A DNA stretch of 64,000 nucleotides from an uncultured Oscillospiraceae bacterium. GTDB lineage: Bacteria > Bacillota > Clostridia > Oscillospirales > Oscillospiraceae. The stretch covers positions 40,540-104,539 of the forward strand of contig CAPGBJ010000047.1 in the NCBI GenBank assembly GCA_948616425.1, in the 5' to 3' direction. A program made the position numbers and the translations under genes. The notes under the pieces were generated by a model. It was not told where the DNA came from. It did not search any database and was given only the letters and a program-made list of their open reading frames with translations. Each line of letters starts with the position of its first letter. Position 1 is the first letter of the stretch. Shown piece after piece: positions 58,259 through 64,000 of this stretch.

Positions 58259-58969
58259 TCAGATGGACAGCGGGTTAGAGATGAAGGCCCCCACCATACT
58301 GACAAACAGCTTCAGGCACCAGGCGTTCATCAGCAGCAGGAACACCTGTCCGCCGAACATCCGGCACCAGCTCTTGAAGATGTTGGAGGTGGACTGCGCC
58401 ACACCCATGGCAAAGGCCACCGGGGCGGTGTAGACCAAGACGCCCAGCAGGATATAGCGCTCCGCAGCCTCAAAGAGCAGCTTTAAGTAGTTCCACGCCA
58501 GGATCAGCACAAGGATCAGGACAATGAGTGCCACCGCACCGTTGGCGCAGACCCCAATGATGACCAGCAGCGTGGAGCCAAAGCTGGCAAAATCCAAGGA
58601 CGGAAGGGACGAGGACATGATCCACTGATAGGGTGTCCCGCCGATCTGGAGTATCAGGTCCACGATTTGATTTGCGTAATAGGCCAGGAGCAGAAACAGC
58701 ACAGCCCGGATACTCAGTCTGACGGGGTCCTCCGCCTCCGTGCCGATGCCAAGGCCAAAATTCTTAAACAGATTCCAGACCCAGATCAGCAGGATGAGGC
58801 CGATTGCCAAGGCGACGAACACGTTGTACATGGTCTCCGCCGCCGGGAAGTAGCGCAGAAACACGGACATATCACAGCCCAGAGCGCCCAAAACCGATGA
58901 ATTGATCAGATCCAGGCCGTGCATGACTTGCTCTGCGATCCACTCCACAATGCCGTCTAAAATCCCCAT
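58259..58969 (-). CDS. VirB6/TrbL-like channel protein
   Basis: A 236-aa protein with about six membrane helices: VFVALAIGLILLIWVWNLF, LSIRAVLFLLLAYYANQIVD, AVALIVLILVLILAWNYLK and a conserved LLFEAAERYILLGVLVYTAP, the pattern of CD0415/TrbL-type conjugation channel proteins. Shorter than typical VirB6. In the operon after the VirB2-like gene (8-bp gap). No clear ribosome site, suggesting translational coupling. Confidence 0.88.
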   Translation of the reverse strand: MGILDGIVEWIAEQVMHGLDLINSSVLGALGCDMSVFLRYFPAAETMYNVFVALAIGLILLIWVWNLFKNFGLGIGTEAEDPVRLSIRAVLFLLLAYYANQIVDLILQIGGTPYQWIMSSSLPSLDFASFGSTLLVIIGVCANGAVALIVLILVLILAWNYLKLLFEAAERYILLGVLVYTAPVAFAMGVAQSTSNIFKSWCRMFGGQVFLLLMNAWCLKLFVSMVGAFISNPLSI

Positions 58970-58976
58970 AGGCGGT

Positions 58977-59360
58977 TTACGGCGCTGTCCACTGGCCGCC
59001 GGAGAAGAAGGGCGTCACATAGGCCATGATAAAGCCCAGGCCGTTGAGGACGATCCAGGTGATGATGATGCGTTTCAGCCAGGCCCGGGACTCGTCTACG
59101 GTGCGCCCGGAGCGGGAGAAGTTCATCATCAGCAGCGCAATGGCGGCGGTGACGATGGCGGCGATGGTGGAGATGGACAGGATCTGGGTGTAGACGTCCT
59201 TCATGATCTCGCTGGCCTTCTCCCAGACCGTGGTGGCCGCCATAGCCTGCTGGCACAGTAAGGGGAGCGACGAGGCGGCCAGAAAGGCCGTGTACAGCGC
59301 CCGGCCGGGGCCGGAGCCGCTGGTCTTGGAGCGGCGGGGCGGGATGTTTTCCTGTTTCAA
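58977..59360 (-). CDS. VirB2/TrbC-like pilin subunit
   Basis: A 127-aa protein with an N-terminal signal region (ALYTAFLAASSLPLLCQQAM-AAT) and two helices (ILSISTIAAIVTAAIALLMM; IIITWIVLNGLGFIMAYVTP) joined by a charged loop. The size and topology are those of VirB2/TrbC pilins. TTG 59360 follows GGAGG at 10 bases. First gene of the T4SS operon behind a 220-nt structured leader. Confidence 0.8.
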   Translation of the reverse strand: MKQENIPPRRSKTSGSGPGRALYTAFLAASSLPLLCQQAMAATTVWEKASEIMKDVYTQILSISTIAAIVTAAIALLMMNFSRSGRTVDESRAWLKRIIITWIVLNGLGFIMAYVTPFFSGGQWTAP

Positions 59361-59394
59361 GTGCTGATTACCTCCTTCACAGATTTGACCGGAA

Positions 59395-59477
59395 AGAGGG
59401 GCGGCCCCGGTTTGCCGAATGCCGCCCCTCTCCGTGGAAAAAGAAAATGGACACCTGAAAATGGTGTCCATCCACGG
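59395..59477 (-). other. Structured leader of the T4SS operon
   Basis: Two hairpins between promoter and first gene: AGAGGGGCGGC / GCCGCCCCTCT (59395-59431; on the minus strand followed by TTCC) and a nested CCGTGGA / TCCACGG outer stem around ATGGACACC / GGTGTCCAT (59432-59477). Could attenuate or stabilise the operon mRNA. No gene in 59361-59668 otherwise. Confidence 0.6.
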
Positions 59478-59587
59478 CCGGTATTTACTTTTGCCCGTGG
59501 TTTTGAGCATACTTATCTTACCACATGGGGATTTGCGGCTCAATGGCAAAGGTGCGCCAATGTTGTGCCAATTTTATGCTAAATGAA

Positions 59588-59615
59588 ACTATACTATATA
59601 TAAAGTCAAGACAAT
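59588..59615 (-). promoter_or_regulatory. Promoter of the T4SS operon
   Basis: On the minus strand TTGTCT (59610-59615), 16-bp spacer, TATAGT (59588-59593), in an AT-rich stretch. Transcription would run left through the leader into the VirB2-like gene. Confidence 0.6.
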
Positions 59616-59617
59616 CT

Positions 59618-59650
59618 TTTTCGGGGAACGCAAAACACGTTCCCCGAAAA
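59618..59650. terminator. Terminator of the cargo gene
   Basis: TTTTCGGGGAACG / CGTTCCCCGAAAA stem with seven-base loop, just left of the cargo gene stop and next to the T4SS promoter; an A/T flank on each side allows both directions. Confidence 0.8.
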
Positions 59651-59668
59651 GTCGTCCTATAGAGTGAA

Positions 59669-61393
59669 TCAGCCAGTCAGAAATTCCCGTTCTGTATCTT
59701 CTGTATAAAATACATCAGTATAAGTCGCTGGTATAGCATCATTGGGAGATACACACTTTAATTTGATTTCATCACCATTATCCAATACTGCGGCTTGGGC
59801 CTTTAGTTTTTCAATATCTTCAATCCTTGCATGATCTATCCTGCGAATTATCGCAAAACGTAATGTTTGTCCAAAGAGTTCAGCTGTGACATTGCAAGAA
59901 TAGGCCCATGCATATATTGTGTCCTCCATCTCCACTATGGATTTTCTGGATTCATCAGAAAGAGACAAGGTAAACTGGAATTTATCCCATTGTTTATGAT
60001 ATGCTCCATCTTTTATCATCGAATAGAGATAGTCAATGATCTTGTGATCTTCAACGGAAATTTCTTGTGGGATTTGAAAGCGAGTTTCAAAAAAATCTTC
60101 TATCGCAATTACTTTTTGTAGGAATTCGATTTCCAAATCAAGCGCATCAAAATCAACAGTGTCAAGCTTTCCGGCTGTAATAATCACCTCATTTTGGGGA
60201 AGCGCCTTAATTGAAATAGTGACGGCAGAGCCAGCTTTCCTTATAAGTGTTCGATATTTTAATGCCTCTGCATTTGTTGGCTCCGAAGGGCTTACAGAAA
60301 TGTTTAGCCGATGTGTTGTGAGGTTTATTGCAAGACGCACTCCAAAATTGAAATTTTCCTGCTCATTATTAGTGACAATTATAGTCCCATCGTCCATAAT
60401 CTCAGCCAGTCTTAAAAGCAGATAGTCCACTACAACTTCTCCATCAATGCTAACATTGCAGGGAAGTGCTTTAGAGAATTGGGGGGGAGATAACACTGCA
60501 TGGCTGCCAGTTAATTCATCTGCCTCATGTTGAATCGGATCAATAACATCACCCAAATATTTTTTCGCTGTTACTATGTCAAATGTAATAGGAATTTGGT
60601 GACGATAAGCCCGATTCAAAATTTCAGGGCTCAAAGAGGAAAGTGGTTCATCTCCCATAAAAAGAGATTTTGAAGTTATTTCAAACCGTGGTGGATATCG
60701 CTTTTCTGCGTCCTCAGTTAAGGGAACACTTACAAACTGATGCTGGTCATTAAATCGGAACCCATAATAGGGAAAAAGTCTGTGAGTTGAATCTATCGCT
60801 TTTAGCGCAGTTGCAACGTTTCGTTCTACAATGTCAAGATGACCTTGGCTTGCCAAAGCCGTATTTTTGTCCAAAGATAACAATGCGATTTCGCTGATTT
60901 TACTATCAATAGAATCTATTTTCTTCTCCAACTCAAGATGTTGTTCACCCAGTTCATCAATTATCGTATCTTCAATCTCAGCTGCGGTAAGTAACAATTC
61001 CGGCTTTGCTTTCCCGCGGTAGTATAGGGCCAAAATATCAATCGCTGTACCTACAAGGTTTTTAGCCCGCTGTTCAGACAGCTTTGTTTTTGCTTGAGCA
61101 TAGTACGCTGCTTTATCCATAATCGTTTGCCTTGCGAGGCCTCGATCTTTGCGCTTCCCGAATAGGCGGACTCTAACATCGTCAATTAAATCGCTACAAA
61201 TATATTCGGAAAGGCCTTGAAAGTCAATTTCCTCTTGGATTGAGCAGTTAAAGTTATATTTTTCCTGTCTTTGGATAAAATCTGTAAGTTTTTTCCGTGC
61301 GTCCGCTATTTCCTTTATGCTTTTGGCGGTATCCGCAATAGCTGCCAACCCAATATCTGCGACATGCTCAATTATGCTATCTGTAATGGCCAT
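59669..61393 (-). CDS. AT-rich cargo gene of unknown function, 574 aa
   Basis: A 574-aa cytoplasmic protein with no signal, membrane helix or recognised catalytic motif. Residues 1-180 are helical: SIIEHVADIGLAAIADTAKS, then NLVGTAIDILALYYRGKAKP and a coiled coil EKKIDSIDSKISEIALLSLD. The rest is mixed, beta-rich (ALPCNVSIDGEVVVDYLLLR; NFGVRLAINLTTHRLNISVS), ending with acidic residues. The N-terminal layout recalls helical domains that precede NTPase or effector modules in bacterial defence proteins, but no Walker motif is present. Codons are clearly AT-richer than the surrounding transfer genes. Start ATG 61393 eight bases after GGGAGG. It stands alone between strong hairpins. Confidence 0.75.
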   Translation of the reverse strand: MAITDSIIEHVADIGLAAIADTAKSIKEIADARKKLTDFIQRQEKYNFNCSIQEEIDFQGLSEYICSDLIDDVRVRLFGKRKDRGLARQTIMDKAAYYAQAKTKLSEQRAKNLVGTAIDILALYYRGKAKPELLLTAAEIEDTIIDELGEQHLELEKKIDSIDSKISEIALLSLDKNTALASQGHLDIVERNVATALKAIDSTHRLFPYYGFRFNDQHQFVSVPLTEDAEKRYPPRFEITSKSLFMGDEPLSSLSPEILNRAYRHQIPITFDIVTAKKYLGDVIDPIQHEADELTGSHAVLSPPQFSKALPCNVSIDGEVVVDYLLLRLAEIMDDGTIIVTNNEQENFNFGVRLAINLTTHRLNISVSPSEPTNAEALKYRTLIRKAGSAVTISIKALPQNEVIITAGKLDTVDFDALDLEIEFLQKVIAIEDFFETRFQIPQEISVEDHKIIDYLYSMIKDGAYHKQWDKFQFTLSLSDESRKSIVEMEDTIYAWAYSCNVTAELFGQTLRFAIIRRIDHARIEDIEKLKAQAAVLDNGDEIKLKCVSPNDAIPATYTDVFYTEDTEREFLTG

Positions 61394-61474
61394 GATAGAA
61401 TCCTCCCTTCCTTCGACATTATATCATCTTCTTGAAAGACTCACAAGGTCAGAAATATTAAGGCATTGGGTTCA

Positions 61475-61513
61475 CTGATAGGTCTGCGCACCTGTTCTGC
61501 GCAGACCTATCAG
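61475..61513. other. Strong hairpin upstream of the cargo gene
   Basis: Perfect 16-bp arms, CTGATAGGTCTGCGCA and complement, with a 7-nt loop, between the cargo gene and the gene at 61523. No U-tract on the minus strand, so it may be a terminator of 61523 or a boundary structure. Confidence 0.6.
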
Positions 61514-61522
61514 CCGCTATTT

Positions 61523-62047
61523 CTATCCTGGAAACAACTCGTTTACAAGATTTAATGTGTCCTGGGAGGTGTACCCCCACAGCACCGAACTCAGCGCCTC
61601 CACCGCAGCACCCCGCTTGCGGTAATAAGTGCGGGGGCTGATGTCCCGGATGTGGGGCCGCAGCTGGTCGATGATCTCATCCAGATTTTTCAGCTTTTGT
61701 GGGGACAGGTAGGTGTAATACAGCAGCCAGTAGTATTCCTCGCCGTTCTTGTGGTGGACACGCAGCAGCTCCACCGCATTCTCCACCAGCTTCAGCATCT
61801 TATGGCTCCGTTCCACACACTGGGCATGGTGTTCCAGCGTGGTGCCGCTCAGGTCTGCCCCGGCCAGGTAGATGGACTCCAGGAAATCCTCAATGCTGCT
61901 GCCGTACTCGATCTGGAACTTGTTGCGCAGCTGCTGCACGGAAACCTCCAGGCTCCAGACCACATCCCGGTATTTTTTCAGAAGGCGCTAGGTGTCGTGA
62001 TAGCGGGGATCTTCGGCTACGCTGTGTTCCGTCTGATTTTTAGGCAT
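61523..62047 (-). pseudogene. ICE ArpU/sigma-like protein interrupted by an amber codon
   Basis: Starts at ATG 62047 (eight bases after GGGGG, overlapping the upstream gene stop), reads PKNQTEHSVAEDPRYHDT, meets TAG at 61988-61990, and continues in the same frame with RLLKKYRDVVWSLEVSVQQL, FLESIYLAGADLSGTTLEHH and SPRTYYRKRGAAVEALSSVL to 61523. The intact protein (about 174 aa) looks like small ArpU/DUF1492-type helical regulators of phages and ICEs, with a late helix-turn-helix. A restart at GTG 61963 lacks a good ribosome site, so the gene is probably inactive or truncated. Confidence 0.7.
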
Positions 62048-63197
62048 GGAGCGCACCCCCTTTCCCGCAGACCGCCGGCAAAGGCGTGATGGACAGCTCA
62101 AAGCGATAGAGCGGGACGATCTGGTGGCAGAAAACAGTCACGCCAAAATGTGCGGGAACCCCGTCCATGCCTGCCCCCTCTACCATACCCTCGCAGTCAC
62201 CCGATAAGGGATATAACTGGAGGGAGGATTCGGGGCAATTCAGGCAGGGAACCCCTTGCGCCGCAAGGAGTTCCGCCACTTTTCCGAGCACCATAGCCAC
62301 ATTCGATTTTGAAACGCTGGGAAACCCTGCTGACACACAAATTTTGCCTCTGACCGGTGCTGTGGGGGCTTCTTCGGTGTCGGGCCGCCGCAGCACAATA
62401 TTGAGGCGCAGGGCAACCTCCTCTTTGTCCACAAGGACGTCAGAGATCTGGAACATGGTGGAAAGGTAGTTTTTCAGGTAAATCACGCTGCCGGAACGAC
62501 CGGGGAAGGACATCAGCTCCAGGTATCCGGCATCCGACAGCTTTTTCAGCATACGGCCCACCGTCGAGCGGGAATGCCCCCAACGCTGGGCCAGCTCCGT
62601 ATAGCTGACGAGGGGATTTCCGGTGCCGTTGCGGAAGTAGGCCACCGGCCCCAGGTCGGAGCCGGCCACCCGGTCATCCTGATAGATGGCGGAGAGCCAC
62701 AGGTCCAGCACAGCATCCATCTCCGAGGCCGTCCCCGTTTCCATCAGCTTGCCGGCTGTGGCGATGGGGAGGAAGAAGAACCCGGAGTCCTTCTGGCAGG
62801 GGCAATTATAGTCCAGCACGGTGTTGTGCCGCTGCCAGTCAGTAATGCGGTACTTGACCACGCCCCGGCAGATGCGGGAGTAGGAGATCACCCCCTGCGC
62901 CTGGAGCCGGTCCAGGATAGAGAGCGCCTGATATTGAAAGCGCACCCGGAACCACTCCTGGAGTTCCTTGACCCGGCAGACCCACTCGCCGGGGCTGACG
63001 GTGTAGGTGATCCCATCCAGCCGGCGGTAGGAAACACGGAAGTTGGCATAACTGGACAGGACGGTAAAATAAAAAAGACCGGAGCCTCCGCTTGTGCGAA
63101 TGCTCCGGTCGACGATTAGGTTCTGGACAAACTGCCGGTAGATCCGGCAGCGTGGGTAGTCAACAATCTGCTTGATTTCCAGTTGATATTCAGCCAT
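62040..63197 (-). CDS. ICE helix-turn-helix regulator or replication-type protein, 385 aa
   Basis: Starts AEYQLEIKQIVDYPRCRIYR, with FTVLSSYANFRVSYRRLDGI and VKELQEWFRVRFQYQALSIL (a DnaD/RepA-like winged region), then a second helix-turn-helix VSYTELAQRWGHSRSTVGRM. A C-terminal domain has GLFYF-type strands and Cys (VPCLNCPESSLQLYPLSGDC). Such two-HTH proteins are near replication or control regions in Clostridial ICEs and may initiate replication; the exact role is not shown. ATG 63197 follows AAGGAGCG. It is read from a promoter at 63600-63628 through a long leader that carries a short ORF and a terminator. Confidence 0.7.
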   Translation of the reverse strand: MAEYQLEIKQIVDYPRCRIYRQFVQNLIVDRSIRTSGGSGLFYFTVLSSYANFRVSYRRLDGITYTVSPGEWVCRVKELQEWFRVRFQYQALSILDRLQAQGVISYSRICRGVVKYRITDWQRHNTVLDYNCPCQKDSGFFFLPIATAGKLMETGTASEMDAVLDLWLSAIYQDDRVAGSDLGPVAYFRNGTGNPLVSYTELAQRWGHSRSTVGRMLKKLSDAGYLELMSFPGRSGSVIYLKNYLSTMFQISDVLVDKEEVALRLNIVLRRPDTEEAPTAPVRGKICVSAGFPSVSKSNVAMVLGKVAELLAAQGVPCLNCPESSLQLYPLSGDCEGMVEGAGMDGVPAHFGVTVFCHQIVPLYRFELSITPLPAVCGKGGALHA

Positions 63198-63246
63198 ATG
63201 CTCGCTCCTTGTTTTCATTGTGTTTTACTCCCAGGCAAAGAAAAAA

Positions 63247-63278
63247 GGCCGGCATCCGCATTTCGGTAGATGCCGGCC
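63247..63278 (-). terminator. Leader terminator upstream of the HTH gene
   Basis: GGCCGGCATC / GATGCCGGCC stem with a 12-nt loop, followed on the minus strand by TTTTTTCTTTG. It lies between the promoter at 63.6 kb and the gene start at 63197, so it would stop most transcripts unless relieved. Confidence 0.85.
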
Positions 63279-63315
63279 TGTCCTTGTTGCATAGGAGTTT
63301 TCCCGGAATTGCCCC

Positions 63316-63348
63316 TACACCATCCTTACACCATTTTTACACCATTTT
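63316..63348. repeat. Three tandem 11-bp repeats
   Basis: TACACCATYYT three times in a row at exactly 11-bp spacing (ACACCAT at 63317, 63328 and 63339). One repeat per helical turn suggests a row of binding sites for one protein; they lie within the HTH gene leader. Confidence 0.75.
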
Positions 63349-63430
63349 GGCGTGGGGGCTTATAAACTTACATAGAGTTTCATGTTCCTCGAAAACCTCG
63401 GAGCCATTGTGGTACAACGCTTTTATGGGT

Positions 63431-63490
63431 TTACATGAAGCTGCGTGGATTTACGAAATCAGGCTCCGAGATTACGATGCCTAATTTCAT
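63431..63490 (-). CDS. Short leader ORF, 19 aa
   Basis: ATG 63490, 11 bases after GGGAGG, encodes MKLGIVISEPDFVNPRSFM then TAA. The codons for Ser-Glu-Pro contain CTCGGAGCC, which can pair with GGCTCCGAG at 63397-63405 downstream (minus strand), so translation of the peptide could change the leader fold. Too short to assign; expression is inferred from the ribosome site and its place between promoter and terminator. Confidence 0.5.
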   Translation of the reverse strand: MKLGIVISEPDFVNPRSFM

Positions 63491-63599
63491 AGTTCTCTCT
63501 ACCTCCCGATATTTCAAGGGTTGTGACACTGTATGGTCAGCCGTCCCGTCTGATAGCTGACAGCGCAACATGAATGCCGCCCTCTGAGACGCGGTTAAT

Positions 63600-63628
63600 A
63601 TTGTATCATAGCGCCCCCCATTTCTCAA
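63600..63628 (-). promoter_or_regulatory. Promoter for the HTH gene leader
   Basis: On the minus strand TTGAGA (63623-63628), 17-bp spacer, TACAAT (63600-63605). Transcription would start near 63593, about 400 nt before the HTH gene. The stretch 63630-63820 shows no supported gene. Confidence 0.7.
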
Positions 63629-63826
63629 TAGCAAGCGCGAATCAAATTGCTGTTTTTGAATGGCAGCGTCCCTAATCCTTGGCGTGGCCCACATCCCCTT
63701 GTTCCTAATATAATAGATTAAGGGACAAATCGACGCCCCAATATGCCGCCCATTTTCGTCATTTATTCCTGGGGGCCAGCCTAAAGAAGACTATTTTCGT
63801 CAATGTAAATTATTTTAAAAAAGATA

Positions 63827-63855
63827 TTGAGAATCGAAATTGAGTGGTGTATAAT
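63827..63855 (+). promoter_or_regulatory. Rightward promoter at the window edge
   Basis: TTGAGA (63827-63832), 17-bp spacer, TATAAT (63850-63855). It points toward 63863-64000, where two plus-strand frames are open to the edge (one from ATG 63897, one without a start). The gene it serves is cut by the window and cannot be named. Confidence 0.55.
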
Positions 63856-64000
63856 TGATTAGGCGCTGTTTGAAAAATGGAACTATGCCCAACGGCGAGA
63901 AATTTTTTCGCCAGAGGAAGCCAATTTGACGCAGGAATACTGGATGTATTTCAAGGAAAATTGGCAAAGCATGGCGGAAAAAGAGCCGGCGTTTGGGCAT

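Noticed and set aside
63316..63348. CRISPR-like repeats
   Set aside because: Only three 11-bp direct tandem units without spacers; no cas genes in the window.
63431..63694. 87-codon minus-strand frame at the right end
   Set aside because: Starts upstream of the promoter at 63600-63628 without a ribosome site; only its last 19 codons, with their own ATG and GGGAGG, were kept as a leader ORF.

Overview
The window looks like part of a chromosome of a gut Clostridia member, most likely Oscillospiraceae (an inference from gene style, GC-rich Firmicute codon use, strong GGAGG ribosome binding sites and the families present; no rRNA or marker gene was available). It has two parts: host chromosome from 1 to about 24.6 kb, and a large integrative and conjugative element (ICE) from about 25.0 kb to at least 63.5 kb, mostly on the minus strand. 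No integrase, excisionase or relaxase gene is visible, so the element either runs past the right edge or is decayed.

Chromosomal part. 1-4.7 kb is an iron/metal locus: a DtxR-type regulator divergent from feoA-feoA-feoB and a small Cys-rich FeoB-associated protein. Repeated GTTAG-N6-CTAAC palindromes lie in the control region and again before feoB. A second DtxR-like gene follows, with a remnant of a ZIP metal transporter. 4.8-7.2 kb holds poorly characterised genes, including an AP2-domain protein. 7.3-15.9 kb is a leftward run of overlapping genes: response regulator, histidine kinase, lipoprotein, Gld-type ABC ATPase, permease, GldG-like protein, DUF4340 protein, then an AI-2E family transporter. 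16-20 kb holds a lysine-rich lipoprotein, two GNAT-type genes and a second, paralogous two-component system. 20-23.3 kb is a phospholipid operon (TVP38/DedA-like protein, PssA, Psd, PAP2 phosphatase, YcxB-like protein), followed by a lone MacB/FtsX-type permease.

ICE part. 25-36 kb contains regulatory and maintenance genes: sigma-like factors, HTH protein, DUF6809, YkgJ, DUF932, SSB, DUF5348 and zinc-finger proteins. At 36.4-37.7 kb is a membrane-anchored C39-type peptidase of the transfer apparatus. A plus-strand insert at 37.8-39.9 kb carries an AbiEi/AbiEii toxin-antitoxin pair with an obvious operator palindrome. 39.9-48.2 kb is a cell-surface locus: a giant Cna-B repeat adhesin/pilin with LPKTGY end, an SLH protein, a sortase and a membrane protein. 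48.2-59.4 kb is the type IV secretion operon (VirB2-like, VirB6-like, a large membrane protein, PrgI-VirB4 fusion, DUF5697, DUF6100, VirD4 coupling protein, S1 protein). An AT-richer cargo gene of unknown function (59.7-61.4 kb) sits between strong hairpins, and a regulatory HTH gene at 62-63.2 kb has a structured leader with a short ORF and a terminator.

Several genes are interrupted: in-frame stops in the sigma-like gene (25115) and in the gene at 61523-62047, and frameshifts at about 36.1, 39.67 and 40.6 kb, plus a possible one at about 4.41 kb. Most frameshifts fall in homopolymers or short repeats, so they may reflect sequencing error, decay, or both. The best candidates for something new are the cargo gene at 59669-61393, the surface locus with a substituted thioester motif, two ICE genes that appear to start at ATT, and the leader/attenuator at 63.2-63.6 kb.
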